Below, one piece after another: positions 32,311 through 41,120 of a stretch of DNA of 64,000 bases. The translations under genes were made by a program, and so were the position numbers. A model generated the notes under the pieces. The model was given only the letters and a program-made list of their open reading frames with translations. It did not search any database and was not told the DNA's origin. Within the stretch, counting starts at the first letter, position 1. Each line of letters opens with the position of its first letter. Source of the stretch: an uncultured Clostridia bacterium (GTDB lineage: Bacteria > Bacillota > Clostridia > Christensenellales > Aristaeellaceae). The stretch spans positions 1 through 64,000 of the forward strand of contig CANQEW010000007.1 of the NCBI GenBank assembly GCA_947596085.1, read 5' to 3'.

Positions 32311-33072
32311 TTAACTCCGTTCTTCCGCTTCCCGCTTCAGTTCCCGGCGCAGCTGCGCCAGCGCGCCGCGCTCGGCGCGCGACACCGACATCTGAGACGC
32401 GCCGATCCGCTGCGCGGCCTCCCGCTGGGAGAGGCCTTCGAAAAAGCGGAGCTGAATCACGTCGCGCTGCGTCGGCGTCAGCTTCTCCATCGCCCGGCGC
32501 AGCAGGTCCGCGTTCTCAAAGTCGAAAAAGCCCCGATCCTCCGCGCCCAGCGTCTCCGCGACGCCGCACTCGCCCTCGGGAACCTCCGCGTCCAGCGATA
32601 CCGGCTGCATGGACTTCCACTCCAGCGCCTCCAGCACTTCGTCCTCGCTGTACCCGGTGCGCGCGACGATTTCATCCGCGCGGGGCGAGCGGCCGAGCTC
32701 ATGCGCCAGCGACTCCAGCGCCGCCTCCACCCGCCGCGCGCGCTCCGCGCCGCTCCGGGGCGCGCGGATCATGCGCGACTTGTCGCGGAAGTAGTTCTTC
32801 ACCTCGCCCACCATCGCCGGCGTGGCAAAGGTGGCGAAGCGCACGCCGCGTTTGGAATCGAAGCGCTCAACGGCGCGCGTCAGCGCCAGCGCCGCCACCT
32901 GAAACAGGTCGTCATCGTCCACGCCACGCCCCGAAAACTTGCGCGCGATGATCTCCGCGATGTAGAGGTGTCCCTCCACCACGCGGTCGCGGTGCGCCAT
33001 CTCTCCGGTCTCGGCATACAGCTTCAGCAGGCGTTCGGTCTCCTCGTGGGAGAGTCGCAGGTTCGCATACAT
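32311..33072 (-). CDS. SigB/SigF-family RNA polymerase sigma factor
   Basis: DDLFQVAALALTRAVERFDSKRGVRFATFATPAMVGEVKNYFRDKSRMIRAPR; region 4 LSQREAAQRIGASQMSVSRAERGAL. Confidence 0.88.
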   Translation of the reverse strand: MYANLRLSHEETERLLKLYAETGEMAHRDRVVEGHLYIAEIIARKFSGRGVDDDDLFQVAALALTRAVERFDSKRGVRFATFATPAMVGEVKNYFRDKSRMIRAPRSGAERARRVEAALESLAHELGRSPRADEIVARTGYSEDEVLEALEWKSMQPVSLDAEVPEGECGVAETLGAEDRGFFDFENADLLRRAMEKLTPTQRDVIQLRFFEGLSQREAAQRIGASQMSVSRAERGALAQLRRELKREAEERS

Positions 33073-33075
33073 CGC

Positions 33076-33459
33076 TCACCCCACGCGCAGTTCGACGCGG
33101 CCGATGGCGTCGCCGTCCATTCGAATTTCCGCGCCGTCTACCAGCGATTCCAGTATGCAGCGCACCACCTCGCGCTCATCCTCGCTCACGGGGGCGGGCC
33201 TTCCGCCCTCGCCGCGCACCGAGATGCGCAGGCATCCATCCTCCTGGACAAAGCGCAGGCGCAGCGCCTCCGGACCGCCCGATTCGCCGATCAGGCAGCT
33301 GCACGCCTCCTCTACGGCGAGCTTCACATCGTCCATGCGATCCACGGTCAGCCCCGCGCGCGCCACCACGCCGGCGGTCGTCAACCGCAGCACCAGCATC
33401 ATGTTTCTCCTGGCGGGCAACGAGAGCTCAACGGCTCCGTTCAAGGCGGCTTCGCTCAC
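33076..33459 (-). CDS. RsbW/SpoIIAB-like anti-sigma protein with degenerate kinase motifs
   Basis: VELSLPARRNMMLVLRLTTAGVVARAGLTVDRMDDVKLAVEEACSCLIGESG aligns with the RsbW N-half. Confidence 0.75.
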   Translation of the reverse strand: MSEAALNGAVELSLPARRNMMLVLRLTTAGVVARAGLTVDRMDDVKLAVEEACSCLIGESGGPEALRLRFVQEDGCLRISVRGEGGRPAPVSEDEREVVRCILESLVDGAEIRMDGDAIGRVELRVG

Positions 33460-33624
33460 CGAGACGACCTCCCAAGGGGCAAAAATCCCCAGAATTTCAC
33501 TATATTTCCACTTTTTATTATAAAATAAAAAGTGACCTCCGACAAGGTTTGCGGGGCCCGAAAATCCCCGGAAACAACAAATTTAATGAGATTGTCAGAA
33601 TATGCGCATCTTTTCCCCGCGCCC

Positions 33625-33653
33625 TTGACAGATTTTGCGCCGCGGTGGATAAT
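33625..33653 (+). promoter_or_regulatory. Promoter of pseudouridine synthase gene
   Basis: TTGACA - 17 nt - GATAAT. Confidence 0.6.
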
Positions 33654-33680
33654 GATAGGACTGGAAGGGAGGCGCGCGCC

Positions 33681-34412
33681 ATGGAGATCGTCCGCGCGGG
33701 ATCGTTCGCGATTCCGGTGCTTTACGAGGACAACCACCTGCTGGTGGTGGAAAAGCCGGCCAATCTGCCCACGCAGGCGGACCGCTCCGGCGACGCCGAC
33801 CTGTTGAGCATTTTGAAGGCGTACATCGGGGAAAAATACAACAAGCCCGGCGCGGTGTACCTCGGCTTGGTGCACCGGCTCGACCGGCCCGTGGGGGGAG
33901 TCATGGTGTTCGCCCGCACGTCGAAGGCGGCGGCGCGGCTGAGCGAGGCGTTCCGCGCGCACGCCCAGGATCGGCGCTACCTCGCCGTGGTCGAAGGCGC
34001 GCTCGACGGGCCGCTTTCGCTCACGGACTGGCTGCTGAAGGACGCGCGCACGGGCATGGTGCGCGTCGCGGCCGAGGGCGCGCCCGGCGCGAAGGAGGCG
34101 CGGCTGATTTCCCGGCCGCTGGCTGAGCGGAACGGCCTGACGCTGACGGACGTGCAGCTCTTCACCGGCCGCGCCCATCAGATTCGCGTGCAGCACGCGC
34201 ACGCGGGGCATCCGCTCTGGGGTGACATGCGCTACGGCCATGGCGAGCCGGGCCGCCAGATCGCGCTGTGGGCGTACCGGCTGATTCTGGAGCATCCCAC
34301 GCGGCACGAGCGGATGCGCTTCGCCTCCCGCCCCCCGCGCGCGGGCGCTTGGGTTCTGTTCGAGAAAAAGATCGACATGGCGATGGAGGCGGACAGATGG
34401 GACGAAGAGTGA
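33681..34412 (+). CDS. RluA-family RNA pseudouridine synthase
   Basis: DNHLLVVEKPANLPTQ; YLGLVHRLDRPVGGVMVFARTSKAAARLS. Confidence 0.93.
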   Translation: MEIVRAGSFAIPVLYEDNHLLVVEKPANLPTQADRSGDADLLSILKAYIGEKYNKPGAVYLGLVHRLDRPVGGVMVFARTSKAAARLSEAFRAHAQDRRYLAVVEGALDGPLSLTDWLLKDARTGMVRVAAEGAPGAKEARLISRPLAERNGLTLTDVQLFTGRAHQIRVQHAHAGHPLWGDMRYGHGEPGRQIALWAYRLILEHPTRHERMRFASRPPRAGAWVLFEKKIDMAMEADRWDEE

Positions 34413-34759
34413 ACCCGCCGCGCCGGACGCTGATCTTTCTGACCTGCGTGCTGGCGGTTCCGACGGTGCCGAGCCTGATCTACGGCGCGCCGGACATGAC
34501 GAACGTTGAGGCGATGCTGCCCTACCTGCTGGTCGGCGCGCTTCTGGGGCTGATTCACCTGTTTTTGCGCCCGATCATCCGCGCGCTCTCCGCGCCGCTG
34601 GGCTGTCTGACCCTCGGGCTCTCGGGCACGGTGATTGACGTGGCGCTGATCTACCTGAGCGCGCGCTTGCTGCCGGGCTTTCCCGCCCCGGAATTCCTCT
34701 GCGCGGCGCTGACCGCCTTTCTCATCAACGCGGTATCAACCTATCTGCGGCATAAATAG
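34397..34759 (+). CDS. Four-TM phage-holin-4-like membrane protein
   Basis: LRPIIRALSAPLGCLTLGLSGTVIDVALIYLSARLLPGF. Confidence 0.6.
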   Translation: MGRRVNPPRRTLIFLTCVLAVPTVPSLIYGAPDMTNVEAMLPYLLVGALLGLIHLFLRPIIRALSAPLGCLTLGLSGTVIDVALIYLSARLLPGFPAPEFLCAALTAFLINAVSTYLRHK

Positions 34760-34978
34760 CGCTTCGCGACGCAGACGCGTCGCGAAGTGCTTCTGCGTGT
34801 CGAAAAAGTATTTTCGACACTTGCCCGGGAAATCTGAGGATTTCCCGGGCGGAGAGAAAAAGGCTGCGGTTTCCTGAAAATCTCACGATTTTCCGGGCGA
34901 AAACCTGACTGGCAGGTATTGTTTCCCTTCCGCTTACGCTCCAGGAAAACCAAATCCGACGTACACGCCGCCGGATTT
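34759..34978. repeat. Array of at least five hairpins between convergent genes
   Basis: Stems at 34759-34790, 34797-34820, 34823-34850, 34873-34896, 34952-34978. Confidence 0.7.
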
Positions 34979-35047
34979 GATTGAACAAGCTGTCCTGTGA
35001 TTGTTTTTTTGATAGACTGTAGCGCTTCCCAAAGCTACATTCCGAAA

Positions 35048-36409
35048 CTACATGTGGAATACCGCCGTGGCGATGCTGAATAGCACCGTCAGCGAGGCCG
35101 CGTCCACCATGGTGGTGATCAGCGGGCTCGCCATCAGCGCGGGGTCGAGGTGGATGGCCTTCGCCAGCAGCGGCAGCGTGCAGCCGATCGACTTGGCAAT
35201 GATGATCGTAAAGAACATCGCCAGCGACACCACGAACGCGATGTCCTTGTCGTAGGGCGTGAAGAACCAGATGCGCAGGAAATTCACCAGCGCCAGCACC
35301 GCGCCCAGCATCAGCGCCACGCGCACCTCCTTCCACAGCACCTTCAGGATGTCCCGGAATTGAATCTCGCCCAGCGCCAGGCCGCGGATCACCAGCGTCG
35401 AAGCCTGCGAGCCGCAGTTGCCGCCCGTGTCCATCAGCATTGGAATGCACGCCGTCAGCGCCACGCCGATGCCCGCCGCCGTGGAGAGCACGTTTTCGAA
35501 GTGCGTGATGATCATGCCGGTGAACGTGGCCGAGATCATCAGGATCAGCAGCCACGGCAGGCGGTTCTTTGCCAGCGTGAACACGTTGGTCTTGAGGTAT
35601 TCGTCGTCCGAGGGCAGCATGGCCGCCATCTTTTCGAAGTCCTCCGTGTTCTCCTCCTCGATGACGTCCACGATGTCGTCGACGGTGACGATGCCCACCA
35701 GCCGCTCCTCGTGGTCCACCACTGGGATGGACAGCAGGTCGTATTTGCGCACCGTGTCCGCCACGACCTCCTGGTCGTCGGTGGTGTGCACAAAGATCAC
35801 CTGCGTGTTCATCAGCTCCTCGACCTTGCGGTCGTCCGCCGCCAGCAACAGCTTGCGCAGGCCCACCGTGCCCAGCAGCTTGCGCCCCGCGTCGAGGATG
35901 TAAAGGGTATTGATGGTCTCCTTATCCACGCCCGTGCGCCGGATCTCCGCCATCGCCTGCCCCACCGTGGTGCCGATGTTGAACTCCATGTACTCGATGG
36001 TCATGATCGAGCCGGCGCTGTTCTCGGGGTAGCGCAAAAACTGGTTGATCAGCTGGCGCTTCTGCTCGTTGCAGCCCTGCAGCATGCGCTTGACCACGCC
36101 CGCGGGCAGCTCCTCCAGAAAGTCCACCGCGTCGTCGATGAACATATCGTCGATCAGCCGCATGGCCTCGGTGTCGTCCATGGCCTCCATGATGCGGGTG
36201 CGCTGATCGTTGTCCATGTAGGAGAACACGTCTGCGGACACGTCCTTCGGCAGCAGGCGAAAGACCATCAGCATCTTTTCGTTGTCCAGATCTTCCAGAT
36301 ATTCCGCGATATCGACCTCGTTGAGCATGTTGAGCGCGCCCCGGAGCTCGGCCTTCCGGCCGGACGCCACCAGCGCGTCCAAACGGGTCTTGATGCGTTC
36401 GAAATCCAT
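35048..36409 (-). CDS. mgtE: Magnesium transporter
   Basis: MgtE_N, two CBS domains (VGIVTVDDIVDVIEEENTEDFEKMAA), MDTGGNCGSQASTLVIRGLALGEI. Confidence 0.95.
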   Translation of the reverse strand: MDFERIKTRLDALVASGRKAELRGALNMLNEVDIAEYLEDLDNEKMLMVFRLLPKDVSADVFSYMDNDQRTRIMEAMDDTEAMRLIDDMFIDDAVDFLEELPAGVVKRMLQGCNEQKRQLINQFLRYPENSAGSIMTIEYMEFNIGTTVGQAMAEIRRTGVDKETINTLYILDAGRKLLGTVGLRKLLLAADDRKVEELMNTQVIFVHTTDDQEVVADTVRKYDLLSIPVVDHEERLVGIVTVDDIVDVIEEENTEDFEKMAAMLPSDDEYLKTNVFTLAKNRLPWLLILMISATFTGMIITHFENVLSTAAGIGVALTACIPMLMDTGGNCGSQASTLVIRGLALGEIQFRDILKVLWKEVRVALMLGAVLALVNFLRIWFFTPYDKDIAFVVSLAMFFTIIIAKSIGCTLPLLAKAIHLDPALMASPLITTMVDAASLTVLFSIATAVFHM

Positions 36410-36644
36410 TGGCTCTTCCTCCTTCTTCCCTTCTCCGCCGCGCGGCTTTCGCACGCGGCGGGACCCGCGCGCCGCGAATAACGCATCGCGCGCGGAATTT
36501 CAGCGCCTTCCGGGAAAACTGCGTACAGAAACACAGGCTCCGCCGGGTGGACGCCGACCGATTTGACGTTCGGAACTGTGTGAAGAATGAGGGCCTGCCT
36601 GATGATGCCGGCGTTTCAATGGCCGCCGACCGATTGAGAAGGGA

Positions 36645-36716
36645 TCAGCGGCGCAGCGATGAACGCACGCCTCGAGGCACGCCATCAGCCGACATACTTC
36701 TTCCGCCGTCGTCCAT
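36645..36716 (-). CDS. Candidate 23-codon uORF in mgtE leader
   Basis: GGAGGTGGCAAAGC-ATG; MDDGGRSMSADGVPRGVRSSLRR*. Confidence 0.45.
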   Translation of the reverse strand: MDDGGRSMSADGVPRGVRSSLRR

Positions 36717-36764
36717 GCTTTGCCACCTCCAATTGAAATTCTCGGGGAAAATCCCCTACTATCT

Positions 36765-36793
36765 ATAATAGTCGCGAATGGGCTTTGCGTCAA
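36765..36793 (-). promoter_or_regulatory. mgtE leader promoter
   Basis: TTGACG - 17 nt - TATTAT on minus strand. Confidence 0.65.
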
Positions 36794-36814
36794 CCCCCAA
36801 GCGCGAATTTTTTG

Positions 36815-37372
36815 TCAATTCCATGGCAGCAGCTCGTCCCCCCGCACCAGCACCGCGCGCCGCGCAAGCCGCGCCAGCGGATCGTCCGAATGGGAATCGG
36901 AGTAGAATGTGTCGATCCACGCATCCGGGTAGACCTCCCGAAAGCGGCGCACCTTCTCCTCCCCGTGGCAGTTCGGCCCGGAGAATCTGCCGGTATGCTT
37001 GTCCACCGGCGAGCCCATCGCGCGCGCCACGCCCAGCTTCTCGCAGGCGGGGGCGATCAGAAACTCCGGTGAGGCCGATATGATCACGTCGTCCGGGCGG
37101 CGAACCTTATAGTAGTAGGGCTTGATCCGGGAGAAGTTCACCTCCCAGAAATCCGCCACCGCCGCGTCCACGTCGCCGATTCTGCTCAGAAAGGACAGCA
37201 GCCGCTGCTTAAACGCCCGCTTATCGCGCAGGCGCAGGCCGAACAGCAACGCGTTGACCGCCTGACCCGGCAGGTCGCGCCAGATCGCCGGATAGCGGCG
37301 CAAGCAGTACGCACAGAAGCGCGCCGTGCTGTCCCCGCGCAGGATGGTGTTGTCGAAGTCGTACACGTTCAT
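36815..37372 (-). CDS. HAD-IB family phosphatase
   Basis: MNVYDFDNTILRGDST; DDVIISASPEFLIAP; FYSDSHSDDPLARLA. Confidence 0.85.
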   Translation of the reverse strand: MNVYDFDNTILRGDSTARFCAYCLRRYPAIWRDLPGQAVNALLFGLRLRDKRAFKQRLLSFLSRIGDVDAAVADFWEVNFSRIKPYYYKVRRPDDVIISASPEFLIAPACEKLGVARAMGSPVDKHTGRFSGPNCHGEEKVRRFREVYPDAWIDTFYSDSHSDDPLARLARRAVLVRGDELLPWN

Positions 37373-38364
37373 CGCGGCTCCTCCTGCGCGGGCGGTTCCA
37401 GCTCGCTCTCTCCGCTCAGGTACCAGCGCTGGCGGTAGGCGCTAGGGGTGATGCCCTCGTAGCGCTTGAACAGCGTGATGAAATGGCCGATGTTGTTGAT
37501 GCCCACGTCCATCGCGATCTGGCTGACCGGCTGCGCCGTGGTGCGCAAGAGCTGCTTGGCCTTGGTCAGGCGGGTGTGGATCAGATACTCGTTGGGCGAG
37601 AGGCCGAAGTAGCGCTTAAACAGCTTCTGCAGGTAGAACTTGTTGATGGAGATCGAGTGCGCCAGATCGTCCAGCGTAATGCGCTCGGCGTAGTGAAGGT
37701 TGATGTAGCTGCGGGTGTCGATCACATAGGCGGGAATGCGCTTCGAGCCCCTGCCGCCGCCCGCGCTCGCGGCGCGGATACAGTCGGTCATCAGTTGCGT
37801 GAGCAGCGCCGACGCCTGTATGTCGTCCTGCAGCGTGTTGCCGCCCTCGCGATAGAGCTTGAGCAGCATCTCCAGCGTGCTGCGCACGGACACGTCCGAC
37901 TCCAGCCGCGCCACGTTTCTTCCGTCGTTCAGCGCCAGAAAGAGCTGATAGTAGGCGTCGCAGGACTCGCCGTAGAGATGCACCCACAGCACGCGCCAGC
38001 CGTCCCTGCCGGGGGCGGTGCGATAGTGCTGGTGGCGGCGGCAGTCGATCCAGAAGATGTCGCCCGGGCGCACCGCCTCGCTCTGGCCCTCGTAATCCAG
38101 CATCCCCTCGCCGGAGACGCAGAGCTTAATCAGATAGGAGGGCAGATTCTCGCGGCTGGTGTAGTAATCCGGCCCGCAGTGGAAGTCGCCCAGCTCCTGC
38201 ACATAGGCGATCGACGCGCGCGCCGCCTGCGCCGCCGTGACCGTGAGCCAAACGGAGTTCGGCCCCAAATCCAGATTGCAGCTCAAATTCACCTGATTCA
38301 CGCGCGCGATCTCCCTCTGAATTTCCTCGAAACAAAAAGCCAAGATACCGTAATTATGAGCCAA
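37369..38364 (-). CDS. AraC-family transcriptional regulator with cupin-like N-terminus
   Basis: ITLDDLAHSISINKFYLQKLFKRYFGLSPNEYLIHTRLTKAKQLLRTT...GHFITLFKRYEGITPSAYRQ. Confidence 0.92.
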   Translation of the reverse strand: MAHNYGILAFCFEEIQREIARVNQVNLSCNLDLGPNSVWLTVTAAQAARASIAYVQELGDFHCGPDYYTSRENLPSYLIKLCVSGEGMLDYEGQSEAVRPGDIFWIDCRRHQHYRTAPGRDGWRVLWVHLYGESCDAYYQLFLALNDGRNVARLESDVSVRSTLEMLLKLYREGGNTLQDDIQASALLTQLMTDCIRAASAGGGRGSKRIPAYVIDTRSYINLHYAERITLDDLAHSISINKFYLQKLFKRYFGLSPNEYLIHTRLTKAKQLLRTTAQPVSQIAMDVGINNIGHFITLFKRYEGITPSAYRQRWYLSGESELEPPAQEEPR

Positions 38365-38585
38365 CGCTTGTGAGTGACAAACATCATTTTAACGTTCTAT
38401 ACTATTATATATCGAATTATGCAAACATACAAGGGGATTTAGGTGCAAAAAACAAAAAGTAAGGAGAGTTTGAGAACAACAGGTTCACTTTGAGCAAATG
38501 CCAATTTTGTTCAAGTGCGCGGCGCGGATCCCATGATTACCGAATGCCGGCGGGCCCGGCAAATCCAGCAGGCGGAGGGAATTGC

Positions 38586-40079
38586 ATGTCGGAATACATA
38601 TTGGAAATGAATGACATCACGAAGATCTTCCCCGGCGTGAAGGCGCTCGACAGCGTGCACTTCAACCTGAAGGCGGGCGAGATCCACGCGCTGGTCGGCG
38701 AGAACGGCGCGGGCAAATCCACCTTCATTAAGACGCTCACGGGCGTGCATCAGCCGGACGGCGGCGAGATCATTCTGGATGGCAAGAAGGTCGTCATGAG
38801 CGACCCCATCGTCGCCCAGAAGTACGGCATCGCCGCGATCTATCAGCACGCCGCGTCCTATCCGGACCTGAGCGTCGCGGAGAACATCTTCATCGGCCAC
38901 GAATTCAAAAACGGCCCCTTTATCAACTGGAGCAAGGCCAACGCGGAGGCCAAGAAGCTGCTCGATTCCGTGGGCGCGGATTTCAGCCCGACGGTGTCGG
39001 TGGGCTCCCTCTCGGTGGCCCAGCAGCAGCTGGTCGAAATCGCCAAGGCGCTCTCGATGAACGCGCGCATCCTCATCATGGACGAGCCCACGGCCGCCCT
39101 GTCCCGCCGCGAGAGCGAGGATCTGTACGCCATCGCCCGCAAACTGCGCGACCAGGGCACGGGCATCATCCTGATCTCCCACCGCTTTGAGGACATCTTC
39201 GGCCTGGCGGACCGCGTGACCGTATTCCGCGACGCCCAGTACATCGGCTCCTGGAATCTCGAAGAGGTGAATCAGCAGATGCTGGTGCACCACATGGTCG
39301 GCCGCGAGATCACCCAGCTCTATCCCAAGAAAAAAACCGAGGTTGGCAAGGAATTGCTCAAGATCGACCACCTCTCCCGCACGGGCTTCTACCGCGACGT
39401 TTGCCTGAACGTCAAGGCCGGCGAGATCGTGGGCCTGACCGGTCTGGTGGGTGCAGGCCGCACGGAGGTTATGGAGAGCGTGTTCGGCATCACCAAGGCC
39501 GACTCCGGCGACGTCTACTTCGAAGGCCAGAAGATCACCGGCTGCACGCCCATTCAGGCCATGCAGGTCGGCCTGGGCCTGCTGCCCGAAGACCGGCAGA
39601 AGCAGGGGCTGCTTTTGAGCTGGTCCATCAATCACAACATCTCCCTCTCGGTGTTGAAGCGCTGCCTGCAGGGCATCTTCCTCAAGAGCGGCAAGGAGTA
39701 CGAAATCTCCAACGACCTGAAGGATTTGCTGTCGATCAAGGCCCCGGACACCGACACGCACACCGGCGCGCTCTCCGGCGGCAACCAGCAGAAGGTGGTC
39801 GTGGCCAAGCAGCTCGCGGCCAGCCCGAAGCTGATCATACTGGACGAGCCGACCAAGGGCGTGGACGTGGGCTCCAAGGCGCAGATCTATGAGATCATGT
39901 CCGATCTGGCCTCCAAGGGCCTGGGCATACTGATGATTTCTTCGGAATTGCCGGAGGTCATCAACATGTCCGACCGCGTCTACGTGATGAGCGAGGGCAA
40001 GGTCACGGCCGAATTCAAGGCCGAGGGGCTCAGCCAGGACACCGTGCTCGCGGCGGCCATGCCCAACAGCAAGGAATAA
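38586..40079 (+). CDS. CUT2 sugar ABC transporter ATP-binding protein (RbsA/MglA-like)
   Basis: Two ABC domains: GENGAGKSTFIKTLTGVH; LSGGNQQKVVVAKQLAASPKLIILDEPTKGVDVG. Confidence 0.93.
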   Translation: MSEYILEMNDITKIFPGVKALDSVHFNLKAGEIHALVGENGAGKSTFIKTLTGVHQPDGGEIILDGKKVVMSDPIVAQKYGIAAIYQHAASYPDLSVAENIFIGHEFKNGPFINWSKANAEAKKLLDSVGADFSPTVSVGSLSVAQQQLVEIAKALSMNARILIMDEPTAALSRRESEDLYAIARKLRDQGTGIILISHRFEDIFGLADRVTVFRDAQYIGSWNLEEVNQQMLVHHMVGREITQLYPKKKTEVGKELLKIDHLSRTGFYRDVCLNVKAGEIVGLTGLVGAGRTEVMESVFGITKADSGDVYFEGQKITGCTPIQAMQVGLGLLPEDRQKQGLLLSWSINHNISLSVLKRCLQGIFLKSGKEYEISNDLKDLLSIKAPDTDTHTGALSGGNQQKVVVAKQLAASPKLIILDEPTKGVDVGSKAQIYEIMSDLASKGLGILMISSELPEVINMSDRVYVMSEGKVTAEFKAEGLSQDTVLAAAMPNSKE

Positions 40080-40097
40080 TCGAAGGGAGCAGACGAA

Positions 40098-41120
40098 ATG
40101 CAGACGAAGAAATCGAGCAAGCCCCTGTACGCGCTGCTGATTGAGCATCGCGAGATTCCGCTGCTGGCGGTTCTCATCCTGCTCCTGGTCGGCGTGAGCA
40201 TTCGCGTGCCGGGCTACATCCCGAACAACTATGTGAACATCCTCAAAAACGGTTCCATCAACATGGTCATGGCCTGCGGCATGCTGTGCGTGCTGCTGGT
40301 GGGTTCGATCGACATCTCCATCACGGCGGTGCTGGCCTTCTCCGGTGCGCTGATCGGCAAGCTGATGGGTCTGGGCGTGCTGCAATCCACGCTGCTCGCC
40401 TTCCTGCTCGCCATCGTGGTCGGCATCGTGGTTGGCCTGGTCAACGGGCTGCTGATGAGCTACGGCCGCGTGATCTCCATCATCGTCACGCTGTCCACGA
40501 GCTACATCGTGCGCGCGCTGATCCCCATGAGCTGGATGCTGGGCATGAACAAGGTGGCCCCCACCGACCTGGCCCCGGGCTTCAAGACGGTGCTCAACCA
40601 GAACCTCACCCTCGGCCCGCTGACGCTGCCCTATCTGGCGCTGCTGGCGGCCGCGGTGGTCATCGTCACCGGCATATTCCTCAAGTACACCAAGACGGGC
40701 CGCAATCTCTACGCCGTCGGCTCCAACGCCGAGGCGGCGCAGATGCGCGGCGTGCACATCAACCGCGTCAAGATTCTGGCCCACGTGATCTGCGGCGCCA
40801 CCGCCGGTCTGGCGGGCGCCATGTGGCTGGCCTTCTACAACGCCATTGAAAAGGGTTCCGCCGAGGGCAACGAAATGTTCACCATCGCGGCGTGCGTGCT
40901 GGGCGGCGTATCCGTCACCGGCGGCTACGGCAAGATCACCGGCGTTGTGATCGGCGCGGTGATGATCGCGGTCATCGACCAGGCCATCCCGCTGCTGGGC
41001 TTCCGGAACAAAATGATCACCGAATTCATCAAGGGCATTCTGCTGCTGTTCGCGATCCTGCTCAACGTCATCCTGCAGCGCATCGCCGACAAACAGGCCC
41101 TGGCAAGGAGGAACATCTGA
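40098..41120 (+). CDS. CUT2 ABC transporter permease (RbsC-like)
   Basis: GRNLYAVGSNAEAAQMRGVHINRVKILAHVICGATAGLAGAMWLA. Confidence 0.9.
   Translation: MQTKKSSKPLYALLIEHREIPLLAVLILLLVGVSIRVPGYIPNNYVNILKNGSINMVMACGMLCVLLVGSIDISITAVLAFSGALIGKLMGLGVLQSTLLAFLLAIVVGIVVGLVNGLLMSYGRVISIIVTLSTSYIVRALIPMSWMLGMNKVAPTDLAPGFKTVLNQNLTLGPLTLPYLALLAAAVVIVTGIFLKYTKTGRNLYAVGSNAEAAQMRGVHINRVKILAHVICGATAGLAGAMWLAFYNAIEKGSAEGNEMFTIAACVLGGVSVTGGYGKITGVVIGAVMIAVIDQAIPLLGFRNKMITEFIKGILLLFAILLNVILQRIADKQALARRNI

Noticed and set aside
36410-36760. M-box magnesium riboswitch upstream of mgtE
   Set aside because: Conserved M-box core (GGTGAGGCTCC...GCTGCTGCCC) not found by eye.
38511-40784. 757-aa minus-strand ORF
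   Set aside because: Shadow frame of the RbsA-like and RbsC-like genes.
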